A stretch of DNA of 64,000 nt from Zanthoxylum bungeanum (GCA_019454045.1 SKCR01049625.1:1-64000), one strand, 5' to 3'. Positions 10,411 through 22,146 are shown, numbered from the stretch's first letter. The notes: generated by a model from the sequence alone, not told the origin. A program made the numbers and translations.

Positions 10411-10885
10411 ATGTCTTGCTTGAATCTGAGGCTACCACCGGCGAAGAAAGCATGGAAGAGCTTCACTTCTAAATTACAGAGCAGACTTCATAAGCTCCAC
10501 AAGTCCAAGGCTATCAAGAACCCAAGACCAAAAAAGCAAATCGTTTTAATCAGAATCGGCGTTGCTTGTTCAAGAAGAAAGCAGAGCTGTGTATATCGAT
10601 AAGCTCTTCAAAGAGCCTGTAGCTGCTGCTGAGCTTCTAGCTCAGTGTCCAGTGAATGAAAAGAAAGTGAAGCTGTTGTATCAGGAGGAGGAGGAGGAGG
10701 ATAGGGCACCGCCTGCAGGGACAAGCAATAACATTATTAATGGTAGGGCAGCAGATGATATGTGGGAATCGTTGGCATTGGCGTCGCCTCAAATGAATGG
10801 GATTGACCAGCGAGCGGAGGAGTTCATTCAGAGCTTCCGTGCTGAAATGGAGCTTCAGGAGATAATGGCACGTCGTTTGTTGTAG
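10411..10885 (+). pseudogene. DUF761-family protein gene, frameshifted
   Basis: The N-terminus MSCLNLRLPPAKKAWKSFTS and the block LQSRLHKLHKSKAIK match plant DUF761 (cotton-fibre-expressed-like) proteins. AVYIDKLFKEPVAAAELL and the C-terminal RAEEFIQSFRAEMELQEIM hallmark complete the protein. About 158 residues and one exon are typical. The parts lie in three frames: about 10411-10535, then ANRFNQNRRCLFKKK in another, then from about 10585 to the stop at 10885. I see no splice sites that would join them, so two indels are likely (or assembly errors). The family is of unknown molecular function. An acidic EEEEED run follows LLYQ. Confidence 0.75.
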
Positions 10886-11700
10886 GCCTAGCTTGCACGG
10901 AAACGAAAATGGGAAACGTGACACGACACGATACGGAAACGGGAAACGTCTTTTTCTATAATATTAGGACACGAAACGCTGGAGAAACGTTAAATAAAAT
11001 AAAATTATTATACATATGAATAATGTAGTCATTTAAAAATTATTATATATATGAATAATGTAGTCATTTAAAATTTAGAATAAAAATAAGTATCTTTCCG
11101 TGCTTCCTAGGTTGTAGCTTCTTGTTCTGTGTAATAAAGAGAGGGAGAAAGGTTTAATGATGTATATATATATATATATATATAGTCCTGTTTAATTATA
11201 TGTTAGTCCTGTTTAATTATATGTATCCATCAGTTATTGTTTCAGCATTAAAACTCCAGTAAATCACATAACTCATATAACCCAGAATGTCATTTCCATA
11301 TACATCTTCATGCATTCAATTAATCAAGCTCTCTATTAACCAACAGATATGAGTTATGTGCCCAATTTCATGAGCACGTAATTAGGTTTTGTAGGATATT
11401 TCAAGATATCCTAACTTCTTACTAGAGTGATTCGATGTGCCATGAGTCTTCGTGAAACAACTTAAGTTGTAATTTCAATGATCTCTTCATGCCTTATTTC
11501 ATTAACATAAATAGTTTATATAGCATTTACAAAATAAGGAATAATCCTAATTAAGGGTGACTCTAAACCAAACATATATATTTTGGGATAACAAACTTAT
11601 CCCATTAACTTAATTATTGAAACTTAATCAAAGAGCTAAACTAAGAGATGAGTAAAAAAACCTAATTCTACTAATCATCTAATCTAAACAGTCCTTGTAT
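10886..11700. other. Intergenic; GGAAACG-motif patch, TA and 22-bp tandem repeats
   Basis: Directly after the stop codon, 10890-10995 contains five or more (G)GAAACG motifs and ACACGA repeats, resembling the subterminal end of a DNA transposon, but no partner end was found. A (TA)n tract lies at 11163-11186. A ~22-bp unit (tagtcctgtttaattatatg) is duplicated at 11184-11226. No coding signal was seen in the rest. Confidence 0.5.
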
Positions 11701-11799
11701 CAGTTGAATTAATCCTTAAACCACGTACATAAACTATATTCAAAGACTGCCACATTTATAACTTCGTGCAATTCATTCTCTTCACTAGCTTCTCACGCA

Positions 11800-13016
11800 T
11801 GCAACTTGTTGATGGTGGTTTTTCACTCCGAAAAAGTTTAAATAACAGGGGTAAAATGGGACATGTACTTGGCCAAAAGAGAATAATGAGGGTCCAAGAA
11901 CCTACAGAGGTTGAAGTCATACAGAGGGCCCGACCCCACTATACTGAGGAGTTCTCCCAATGGCAAAACCTATTGATGATGAAGTAAGTAGGGACCCCGA
12001 CCCGACCTAAAGAGGAAGTGCCAATTTTGGTAGCATTTGAATGTTTGCAAAAATCGACCCGATGTGGTCTATACTACCTACCCGACCCGGTTGAGGAAGT
12101 TGGAGGAAGTATGACCAAACATCATTCATCTCGGTATACCGACCCGAGGAATGGAGTTGAGACCATTGGATATTTTGTACTTGATAACATATGACATATG
12201 TCATACTTGGAAGTTTGAGCTTTTAGAAGGCCGATGTGATGGGAGTAAGTCAACGACTCTTCTTGGGAAGAGATTCGACCCGACAAAACAATACCGGAAT
12301 AGTTGAACTACGGGTTGTCAGGTCAACAAAGTGTACATCGGTGGATAAAAGATTGAAGTGATGAGTTTCTGCTGACATGGAGTAGTTAAGTCAGGTTTCA
12401 GTACGACTGTTTGCTGAATGGTGAGGGAAAAGGAGCATAGGACAATGATGATAGAGTGACATGAGCTGATGTCATAGGTTGGTGGAATAGTAAATTTAGA
12501 AGCCTATATAAAGGGGTTGAAGCCACAGATTCAAGGGTTAGAATGGGTGAAGTGTTGAACTTTGATTTTGTTTGAAATTTCTGGAAACTTGGGGTTTATA
12601 AAAGAAATTTTCTAAAAATTATAAAATGACCCCACGAAATTACAGCAGTTTGACCCCTATCATTGAACTTCGAAATTTCAAATTTTTTAGGCTATGTTGG
12701 TGCAAATTTTGAAAAGGTTTCAACACAAAAGTTGTTCGTCTTCGAAAGATCTTTCCAACAGATCAAAAATCAGCTAAATTTGAGTTCGTTTGCTCTTTTT
12801 ATAGCCAAAATAATAAAATTTTTCCGTAAATAAAAAATCATGTAACCAGTTCTTTTGAATTTCACGATTCCCAATGTAACGAGATTGTACTAAAAGATAT
12901 TCTGACCTATTATTCAGCACTTCAACTCTTATTTCCTAACATCGTTTCATTTCGAGACCTAAACTGAGATTCGACAATCTTCCACAATTGTTTCGAAAAA
13001 TTCGGGATATTACAAC
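11800..13016 (+). repeat. LTR-like sequence, plus orientation, left boundary uncertain
   Basis: The right end 'ttcgggatattaca' at 13016 is typical of Ty3/gypsy chromovirus-type LTR ends, and a strong TATA box (tatataaagg) occurs near 12503. The interior carries several CCGACCCG motifs (11997-12290). No primer-binding site follows 13016 and no second LTR or TSD was found, so it is probably a solo or truncated LTR. The short open frame 11766-11987 is not a recognised gene. Confidence 0.45.
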
Positions 13017-13171
13017 TTTGTTCATAATCTATTTATAGAAATTATTTTTATTCTCTCAAAATATTAGTTTTATGTATGAAAATTACATATTGAACTTACG
13101 CATTGCGCAGACTCCGGACTAGTTAGATATAACTGTGCCACAATTTGGGTGCGAAACCACTATAGTGTAAC

Positions 13172-13749
13172 CACTATAATAAACACATATTATAGATGTA
13201 AATTTTCATCGGTAATATCACAAATTCTATTGATAATATGATTTACCAATGGAATTATAATGAAAATAAATTTGTCGATAATTAACCAGTTAGTAAATAT
13301 TTATCGACTAATATTTATATCCGTCGATAATTAGCGATGGAGACAAAAGTTCTATAGGTGAAATTTTAAAAAATAATAATAGTGTATTTGGTGGTTCTTG
13401 AACCTAAGACCTCAAAACAAAGTAGTGCTTGTGAACCACCAAGGCTTGATAAAATAATAATAACAAGAAATACTACTACTAATAATAAATAATAAAAATA
13501 AAATACCTACGGAATTTTCCACCATCGCTAAATTTAGTAACGGATTTTTCTTTCGGTATTTCACCGTTAAATCGTGATGCCAATTTATGACGCCTTTTTA
13601 GTGATAGATTTTCCATCGCTAAATCGTAGGGCCAATTCTGACGTCTAAGTTAGTGACAAATTTCTTTCATTACTAAATTATCGATTAATTTTTATCATTA
13701 TATTTTTGTGATAGTTTTTTTACTAAACGTCGGTAATCTGTCAGTAGTG
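13172..13749. mobile_element. Small CACTA-like non-autonomous element
   Basis: The left end reads CACTATAATAAAC and the right end GTCAGTAGTG, i.e. CACTACTGAC on the other strand. Subterminal stretches contain repeated 'ccgtcgataatt/gtcgataatt' and 'atcgctaaat' motifs, as seen in plant CACTA elements. The 3-bp flanks are AAC and AAT, so a TSD is not perfect. No transposase is present. Confidence 0.45.
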
Positions 13750-13752
13750 AAT

Positions 13753-14157
13753 GAGTTTGTGTAGGATATTATAAGGGATCCTAAATCTACTTGTGGGTGA
13801 TAAGGCACCCTAAACTACCAGAAGTAATGTTAGTTGTAAATTTAATTTTCTGATATTTTATTTGATTGATGTAAATGATTGAAATAAAAATTATAAAATA
13901 AGAGATAATCATTAATAAAAAATAAAAAAAAATAAAAAAAAATAAACTCTTAAGACAACTGCTTAATTTGGGAAAGAAAATTCATGAATGATAATAAGTA
14001 TGACATCATTTCAATTCCAATTACAATCTAAATCTTTGTTATGGACGTTTACGTTTACCTAACACTATAGCCTTCAAAAGTTTTTATGTAGACTTTCAAA
14101 CCAACTTTGTGGTCTTAAATTTTGACAAGGTCCCTCCTATAACACTTTAAATTCCTA
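13753..14157. other. Intergenic, no recognised feature
   Basis: AT-rich, with an A-rich tract at 13910-13945. I see no coding, RNA or repeat signal that I can support. Confidence 0.5.
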
Positions 14158-14264
14158 AGGGTTGTGATTTGGTAGTGTAGAGTCTAAGATCTCAACTTGA
14201 GGTTCTGGATTCGAATCGATGGGTGCGCTTTTTGTAAGAGTCTGGGACAGCCGATTATTTTACC
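14158..14264 (+). mobile_element. SINE family 1, 3'-truncated copy
   Basis: A tRNA-derived head with 'ttggtagtgtagagtctaagatctca' and a B-box-like GGATTCGAATCG is followed by 'gtaagagtctgggacagccg', the family body. It aligns with the copies at 27365, 28151 and 59561 but stops after the 'ttttacc' block. It is diverged, with no TSD recognised. Confidence 0.75.
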
Positions 14265-15319
14265 AAAAGATGATGATATACTATATTGTAGTAAATACAC
14301 GTGTCATCACTTTATATGTGCTTCATTTCAATGTATCGCATAAGATTAAAACCATTCATGAATTTATCATTTCATTTTGTTACATGCAGAGACAAAATTG
14401 AGTGTCAATATCGCAATCATGCAGCCCAATTTTGAAATAATATAAAACCGTGTTTTATAAATACGTATATATGCCCATGCCGAATTAAAAAAATGTGCAA
14501 AATACTTAATTTCCAGACATCGAATCATCTCTCCACACGTTTTTTGTTTTGTTTTGTTTTGTTTTATTTTGTTTTTATTTTGTTTTTTTGTTTTTTGTTT
14601 TTTTTTTATCATTATAATTACAATTACAATTTAAAATTTATTGGCTGCGGCATGAGATCGAAAGTATACTCCCTCAAGTATTTTGGAGATATCGGCCCAC
14701 AGTGTCATAGTCATAATATTAATTCAATGAGATAAAATTTGACTTTCATAGAAATTATACGTACTCTTCATGATAAAATGGGAAAATCAAAATTACCTAT
14801 GTGGTTGTATTATTTTAATAGATAAACAATTAGGATGTAGGTGTCATTTAGTTCAATTAATAAAATCTCTTTAATGGAAATATGAAATCTACGGTTAGAA
14901 TTCTACTCACATGGATGAGAAGAGAATTGGTTGGAATTGGGCAAATATATATATCTATGGTCGTCTTCTAATCCGGTCCTTACAATTTGGATTTCGTCCT
15001 GATACACTAAATGACAACACAAAACAGTGTCAAACAAGGTCAAACAGTTTCGATTAGCGTTCAGATATATCGTCGGTCATCCTGACTGGAAGATTTTCAT
15101 ATATATATATATATATAATGATAATAATGTGATATAAACATTATATAATATTAATAAAAATTATATAAATTACTCTTCAATATAAGAAGTGAAATTTCAT
15201 CTTAAAAATCTCAAATGATGTGTCTTTTTTAAACCATTATTATTGACCTGGCTCGACATTTCAGCAGTTCAAAAGCATTTGACAAGTATCATATATGATT
15301 GTTCTCTTAGTTAAAACTA
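14265..15319. other. Intergenic; T/G low-complexity tract
   Basis: A TTTTG-rich tract occupies 14537-14610 and produces spurious open frames on both strands. A short (TA)n lies near 15098-15116. No gene was recognised. Confidence 0.5.
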
Positions 15320-15818
15320 TGAAATGAATTCTTCATTAAGGGTAATTCTGTCTTTTGGATTGGATTGGGTGCTTGTGAGGGGTACAACCCTTTGGGGGGT
15401 TGCACCCCATCCCAAAGGGTGCCCTATTGGCACCCTTCCATGCCTTATATAAGAAGGCTTGATATCCAAAATACAAAGATAGAAAGATATCCGATTTTTG
15501 CTAAGGAAGAGACATTGTTTTCCTTTGTTTTTTGAGAGAGTTTCACCATATTCCTAGTTCATACACTTGTTAAGGAGTGCTCCTTGAACAAGAAGATTCC
15601 AAGTAATCCTGGGAGAACGTTGGCAAAACGAATCCGTAAAGCACCCGTGACGGAGCCAATAAGTTCTTAAGGACAGAGATCATCTCGACTTGGACGATTG
15701 AATCAGGTTTTTCTGGTTCTTATTGTTTTAGGGTTTTATTGCATCTAGATCTACTATTGGATGTTTGATCTGACTGATTTGCATGTTTATATTACTGTTT
15801 AATGACACATATTTTACA
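15320..15818 (+). repeat. 5' LTR of element 1
   Basis: It matches 23747-24245 with only about eight to ten differences by eye, apart from a divergent first decanucleotide. A TATA box (TATATAA) at 15446-15452 predicts transcription from about 15475. It ends 'attttaca'. Bases 15651-15671 pair with the sequence just after the LTR. Confidence 0.93.
15651..15671 (+). other. LTR-internal segment complementary to primer-binding position (element 1)
   Basis: All 21 bases are the exact reverse complement of 15823-15843. The same segment is intact in the 3' LTR at 24078-24098. It lies roughly 175-195 bases downstream of the expected transcript start, in R/U5. The flanking bases 'ttaag|ga' are shared with the corresponding segment of element 2. 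Confidence 0.85.
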
Positions 15819-15822
15819 AAAT

Positions 15823-15843
15823 CTTAAGAACTTATTGGCTCCG
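15823..15843 (+). other. Putative self-complementary primer-binding site (element 1)
   Basis: This begins four bases after the LTR end, the canonical primer-site position, and contains no TGGTATCAGAGC. It starts 'cttaagaacttattgg' and pairs perfectly over 21 bp with 15651-15671. I infer self-priming of reverse transcription. A purely structural RNA role (packaging, dimerisation) is the main alternative. Confidence 0.7.
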
Positions 15844-15924
15844 GTGTTATTAGATAGTAATTCGCATGTTAGGGTTTGTATGTTTTCTGTAAAATACGAA
15901 CTGTGCATGAAAAACCCGTAGGGC

Positions 15925-16262
15925 GTTCGAACGCCCGACGCACGCGAAGGCAAAAATTTGAACATTCGTAAGAACGTTCGAACGCATCTTCAAACGCAAC
16001 TCGAACGCAAGCCTTCTACCTTAGAACGTTCGAACGCGTCCTAAACGCAACTCGAACGCAAACTCTCTGGAATCATTCCGTTCGAACGCGTTCACGAACG
16101 CTATACGAACGTGAACTCTCTGGAATCAATCTGTTCGAACGCGTTATCAAACGCTACTCGAACGTGAACTCTCTGGAAACACATCGTTCAAACGCGTTAT
16201 CAAACGCAACACGAACGCACTCACATTGGACAGTCTCGTTCGAACGTAGATACGAACGTGAC
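15925..16262 (+). repeat. CGTTCGAACG repeat array in leader of element 1
   Basis: About six units of 55-65 bp carry a palindromic core CGTTCGAACG, then 'gcgtt.acgaacgc' and 'cgaacgtgaactctctggaa'. The array lies between the primer site and gag. It is CpG-dense in AT-rich surroundings. The same unit type recurs in the solo LTR (22147-22475) and at 50150-50400. Confidence 0.88.
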
Positions 16263-16784
16263 ACTAACGATTTTGTCCTGGAAGTATCATAATTTGCAAA
16301 CTTTAATTAATATTAACTTGGTTAGTCATATACTGTAAACACATTAATCTTGGTAGTATAGATTTAAGTTATTATTAAGTTGATCAATTATCACAAGCAT
16401 ACACATAGTGATAAAGTTGAAATTGATTGGTTGTTGCATAATTGGTTGAGAATTTAAAGTGTAATTTTGCACAAGTAATTCCATCCAATCTTGATTGACA
16501 TTTATATATCTACACTTATCGTATTAATTGTGCTATTGGAAAATTGAAATATTGAGTTTGAATTGCTAAGAGGTTCTATTGAGAAAGTAGTTAAAGGATA
16601 TTCCTTTATTTACTTTTCATAAGAAATCTTGGTTGGAAATTCAAGGACTTGTGTTTATTGGTACTACTGTACAATATAACAACAAGTGGATATTTGGTAT
16701 ATCACTTGAGACAAGATCATTTGTTGGTCGTTGTACAATTTGTCTTTTGAAGACATATTGAACTCTGTTTGTTTCCAGTTACAT

Positions 16785-17526
16785 ATGGTTAGCGGAAACA
16801 TCACAGTACCGGTCTCTCATGGAGAAAAACCGGAGAAGTTTGGTAAGGCAAACTTCAAACAGTGGCAGAGCAAAATGCTGTTCTACCTGACAACTCTCCA
16901 GTTGGCTAAATTCCTCAAAAATCCTCCGGGTCCTGTGGAGGGTGAATCTGAATTGGCCAAGGAAGAGCGAGAACAAACTTGGATGTCTGGAGACTTCTTA
17001 TGTAAGAACTACCTTTTGGGTGGTCTTGACAATACCCTGTACAATGTGTACCAAGGCATGACTTCTGCGAAGGTTCTCTGGGAATCTCTCGAGAAGAAGT
17101 ACAAAACCGAAGATGTCGGACAAAAGAAATTTGTCGTGGGTAGGTTCCTGGACTACAAGATGGTAGTTTCAAGGACGGTGATGTCTCAGTTGGGTGAACA
17201 ACAATAGATCATTCATGAAATACTGGATGAAGGAATGAAACTCTGTGAGACGTTTCAAGTTGCCACCATAATTGAAAAGTTGCCTCCATCATGGAAGAAC
17301 TTCAGGAGCTATCTGCAACACAGAAAGAAGCAGATGAGCCTTGAAGACCTTGGAGTTCGATTGAGAATCGAACATGACAACATGATGTCCGAGAAGGCCA
17401 GCTACAAGACTATGGAGTCTAAGGCCAACATCTTTGAGGATGTAAAGGGTAGCAAGAAAAGAAAGAACAGTGAAGCTGATTCTTCCCAAAGCGAACAAGA
17501 AGTTCAATGGGAAGTGCTACAACTGT
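16785..17526 (+). pseudogene. Element 1 gag (capsid) remnant
   Basis: It starts MVSGNITVPVSHGEKPEKFG, continues KQWQSKMLFYLTTLQLAKFL and runs through the conserved copia capsid region (SGDFLCKNYLLGGLDNTLYN). The frame ends at 17207 but homology continues at 17235-17528 ([33 protein letters not shown]). An indel and an extra stop therefore break the capsid. It resembles the gag of element 2, indicating related elements. A start at 16785 fits the family better than the upstream in-frame ATG at 16731. Confidence 0.9.
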
Positions 17527-20374
17527 GAAAAGAGCGGTCATATGACAAAGGACTGCAGAAACAAGATATCTCAGGACAATGGCAAAAATAATGAGGCCTA
17601 TGTCGCTGAAGATGAACAGTTAACTGATGAGATTTCAGAAATGAACCTCTCAGCAGTGGTAACTGAAGCCAGGTTGGTTGGGAATCCGAGAGAATGATGG
17701 GTAGACTCTGGGGCTACTCGTCATATCTGTGCTGATAGCAAGATATTTTCCTCGTATCAGAAAGGTCGATGGCGGCGATCATCTGACAATGGGAAACTCG
17801 TCTACCTCTAGAAGTGGTTGGACAAGGCACAGTAGTTCTGAAAATGATATCCGGAACGGAGCTTACATATAAGAATGTTTGCATGTTCCAGGTATTCGGA
17901 AGAACTCGGTCTCGGGTTTGTATTTGTTTCTGACAAGATTGTATTGACCAGAAATGATGTCTATGTAGGAAAATGATACCTCGCTGAGGGTCTTTTCAAT
18001 GACTGTCAATTGTGCTATTAATAAAGCTGAAACTCCTGCTTATATTATTGTGTCACAAAATGTATGGCATGGGAGGTTAAGACATGTTAATTATGATACA
18101 TTAATTAACATGGACCTTATACCTAAATTTGCATTGATAGCCAACATGAGTGTGAGGCATGTGTTGAAGCAAAAATACATAGAACATCATAGAACGAAGT
18201 TCTGAACCCTTGGAACTTGTACACATTGACGTATGTGACATGAATTTTGTGCAAACAAGAGGCGGTAAAAAGTACTGTGTCACTTTTATCGATGAAAGCA
18301 CAAGATTCAGTTAAGTGTATTTGCTGAGGAGCATAGCTGAAGCTATTGAGAGCTTTATACACTGAGAGCGAAGTTGAAAAACAACTTGGCAAGAAAATCA
18401 AAAGAATCAGGAGTGATAGAGGTGGTGAATACGTTTCACCATTCGGTGAATATTGTTCTGTGCACGGAATTATTCACGAAACCACTGCTCCTTATTCTCC
18501 TCAACAGAACAGAATTGCGGAGCGCAAAAACCGAACGTTGAAGGAAATGATGAATGCCATGTTGACAAGTTCGGGTCTGCCCCAGAACTTGTGGGGGGAA
18601 GCTTTGCTTTCCACGAACTACGTTCTGAACAAGCTTCCTCACAGAAGACTAGACAAGACACCATATGAATTATGGAAAGGTTTCGTACATTCCTACAAAT
18701 ACCTCAAATTGTGGGGGTGTCTTGCCAAAGTAATGGTTCCTAAACCTAAGAAGGTTAAAATAGGACCCAAAACTGTTGACTGTATATTCTTCGGATATGC
18801 TTGCAACAGTAGTGCGTATCGATTCTTGGTACACAAGAATGAGATTCCTGACATCAATCCAAATGTGATGATTGAGTCAAGGAATGCAATATTTTTTGAA
18901 GAGACATTTCCTTGTAGGGAAAGACAAAGAAGAGAGTCTCTCAAAAGAACTGTTGAACTGTCAATGACAGTGATCAGATTGACCACGAGTCAAATTAACA
19001 TGGAAATGTTGAGGCAAATGAACCTAGACGTCGTCTAAGTCATTTGGACCCGATTTTCTGACATATTGGTTAGAAAATGAGCCTCGAAGCTATGAGAAAG
19101 CTATGTCTTCTACGGAGACACCTCTGTGGAAAGAGGCTACGAACAATGAGATTGATTCAATCCTACAGAACCATACTTGGGAGTTGGTTGATCTTCCACC
19201 AGGTTGTAAGCCACTGGGCTACAAATGGAAAGATGAAAATAGATGGATCAATAGATAAGTACAAGGCGAGGTTTGTCATAAAAGATTATAGACAGAAAGA
19301 AGGCCTTGTTTACTTTGACACATATCCACCAGTGATTCGTATCACATCAGTAGAATGCTTATAGCCATAGCAGCTATATTTGGTCTTGAAATACATCAAA
19401 ATGATGTAAAGACGTCATTCTTGAATGGTGAATTGGCTGAAGAGACTTACATGGAACAACCAGAAGGGTTTAATGTTCCTGGATAAGAACAGAAGGTGTG
19501 CAAACTTGTAAAATCCTTGTACGGATTAAAACAAGCACCTAGACAATGACATGAGAACATTGACAAAGAGATGTTGTCAAGTGGGTTTAAAACCGATGAG
19601 TGTGATAAGTGTATATACACCAAATCAACTCAAGAATGATATGTCATTGTATGTCTCTATGTAGACGATATGCTGATAATTGGTAATAATCATGAATTGA
19701 TTCAGTTTACCAAGACAGTGTTAACCAGCAAATTTGATATGAAAGAATTGGGAGTAGCTAACCTAACTTTTCCTCTATCAAAGAATACTGGCTTAAGCAT
19801 ATCGCAATTAGAGTATTCAAGGATCATCGGAAGTCTGATGTATCTCACGAATTGCACACGAAGTGATATCGCTCAAGCTGTGAATAGGCTTAGCAGATAT
19901 ACTAGCAATCCAGGACATAACCACTGGAAAAGCCATAGTAAGTGTTTTTGAGGTATAAGAAACTTCAAAATATGGGCTACATTACGAGAGATATCCTGCT
20001 GTTCTAGAGGGATACAGCGATGCTGGATATCTGATATAGTGGATTCCAAATCTACGGTTGGATTTGTTTTCACACTTGGTAATGCAGCCGTGTGATGGAA
20101 ATCCTCGAGGCAAACATGTGTTGCCCGGTCTACTATGAAATCAGAGTTCATAGCATTATAAAAAACAGCGGAAGAAGCAGAATGGCTTAGAAACTTCCTG
20201 GAGGATATTCCTAGTTGGGCCTAACCGGTGCCAACGATTAGCATACATTGTGAAAGCCTATAGGCTATTGGGAGAGCCCAAAACACAATGTATAATGGTA
20301 AGTCTCGACACATACGTCGGAGACACAATACCATAGGTCAACTGCTCTCAAGTAGCATAATATCGATCGATTAT
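17515..20374 (+). pseudogene. Element 1 pol remnant: zinc knuckle, protease, integrase, RT, RNase H
   Basis: In order: a CCHC zinc knuckle [14 protein letters not shown] (17515-17556), protease WVDSGATRHICAD (from about 17697), GAG-pre-integrase VWHGRLRHVNYDTL (about 18062), and integrase core RIRSDRGGEYVSPFG with PYSPQQNRIAERKNRTLKEM (18346-19038). Next come RT NHTWELVDLPPGCKPLG-like sequence (19150 on), the catalytic YVDD (19658-19669) and RNase H. Many stops and frame changes rule out a functional polyprotein. The RNase H coding sequence is split at ...SIDY by the solo LTR and resumes at 23063. Confidence 0.9.
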
Positions 20375-21642
20375 TGTAGGCACTGCATTTTTACACATAA
20401 GTTCCTATGATGAGTCTCATTTTGGAGACACTACCTTTTAAGTCACGGAGGTCACGAGAAACGGACATCGGAAGGGGAAATTCAGAATAAACAAGGTTCA
20501 CTGTTTTCGTTAGTGCTGCGTTCATGTTTACGTTCGAACGTCAAACGGATTGCGGGCGTTCGTGCCGCGTTCGAGGAAGTGTTCGAACGGTGTCGGTAAT
20601 TCTGGTTTTGCTGCTAGCCTCACATCCAGCCCAATTAGCCCCCCAAAGCCCATAAAACACATCCCAATTTAAATAAATAAATATTAATTAAAACATTAAC
20701 TAAATAAGATAATAATTAAATAATTAAATAATTAAATAAAACATATACCAAACATAAAATAAACAATTACCAACTTAAATTAAAATCATGCCTAAATTAA
20801 ACAAATCACATACTAAATCAAAATATAATCATACCAAGTTAAAATCAATCAACCAATATATTATTCCTAACTTAAAATATTGTATTCCTAAACCAAGCCA
20901 ATCATATATTCAACCTTCCCTATCTAGCCAAGATTTGTCCCCCCCCCCCCTCTATCTTTGACTTCCCTTAACCAAACCAAATCAAATCCCTCTTTAATTA
21001 GCCAAATCCCTTTCCTTGTCAAGCCCAACCCTTTGCCTATAAAAAGAACCATTCACCAACCTTCTCAACCCTAATCCTAGTCCCTAGTCCCTAGCTCATA
21101 CACAACACACAAGAAAATTACAGGAAGAAGACACCCAAAGAAAGAGTAAGCAAAAGATAAAGAGGAGACGGCAGCGAAACCACAAGGAAACGGTAGCAAA
21201 ACGGACTCAAAACAGTAAGACAACGAACGAGAACAGTGAACCAGTGAACCGGGAGAGTTGCGGAGCATCCACCCTTCCGACGATCGTGTACCGTACATCC
21301 GAGCGGTGATTTAAAAGGTTAGACCTGAAGGTATCTTTCACACTTATTCTTATTTAATTTCTGGTCATTTACTTTGATTATATTTTCAATACTTGCGGCA
21401 TTTGTTGTGTGTATGATGTGTGTTGTGGGTATTGGATGAATGGAAGAGTGTTGTCTCTTGTGGTATATAGGATGGAAACCCAGACGTAAATTCCGTAGCC
21501 GAATCCGAATGGACGGTAGTGCGGTCTGTACATGGGACACAACTCCACGTATCACTTGAGTAAACAGCACATTCTCTTGTGTTGTGTTGCTTTGGTTTAT
21601 TTATTTCTTGTCATTTAAATTCTGTATGTTGCTTATTCTCGT

Positions 21643-22090
21643 ATGATATGATCGAGTGCATGGGCTTAGTAAGTGCGATGAAAGGTTCCCTAATTGGAGG
21701 GGTTAAAATCCTTCACCACGACGCTTTGCCGCACCGATTGATGTGTGTTTGGTTGAATGCGAGATACGTTCAATCGAGCATACCTAGTTTGATATGATTA
21801 TCTTTATTTTCGTATGCATGATTCAACCGAGCGCATGGGTTTAGTAAGTGCGATGTGAGATCCCCTATGGGGAGGGGCTAAAGCCCTTTACCACGATATT
21901 TTGCCGCGCCGGTTGATGTGTGTTCGGTTGGATGCAAGACACGTTCAATCGGACATACTTAGAATAATATGATTGTCTTTATGTTTGTATGCATGATGTG
22001 ATGTGACGCGCATGGGCTTAGTATGTTGGTCTAAAGGTCCTCTCTTTGAGAGATCAAGAGCCCCAAAAGGCCACCTTTACGGCAGTACTT
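21643..22090. repeat. Three ~176-bp tandem units in the solo LTR
   Basis: Units start near 21657, 21832 and 22009 with 'gcatgggcttagtaagtgcgatg'-like sequence. The first two share 'ggttgatgtgtgttcggttg' and 'acgttcaatcg'. They lie downstream of the TATA box, so they would be in the transcribed R/U5 part. Confidence 0.85.
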
Positions 22091-22146
22091 CGCCGCGCCC
22101 CTTTATTTTGTTTTTTATGTATTGCGTCCTATTTCATCCATTAGGT

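Noticed and set aside
10411..10600. Reading the DUF761 gene as an intron-containing intact gene
   Set aside because: No GT-AG pair placed between the out-of-frame blocks would join them. The blocks are contiguous in the family, so frameshifts explain the data better.
12700..13016. Reading the LTR-like sequence near 12500-13016 as a minus-strand LTR beginning TGTAATATCC
   Set aside because: A minus-strand TATA-like 'ctataaaaag' exists near 12800, but the better TATA box (12503) and downstream layout favour plus orientation. Confidence stays low and no second LTR was found.
14367..14735. Lysine-rich and phenylalanine-rich frames
   Set aside because: Produced by a TTTTG low-complexity tract.
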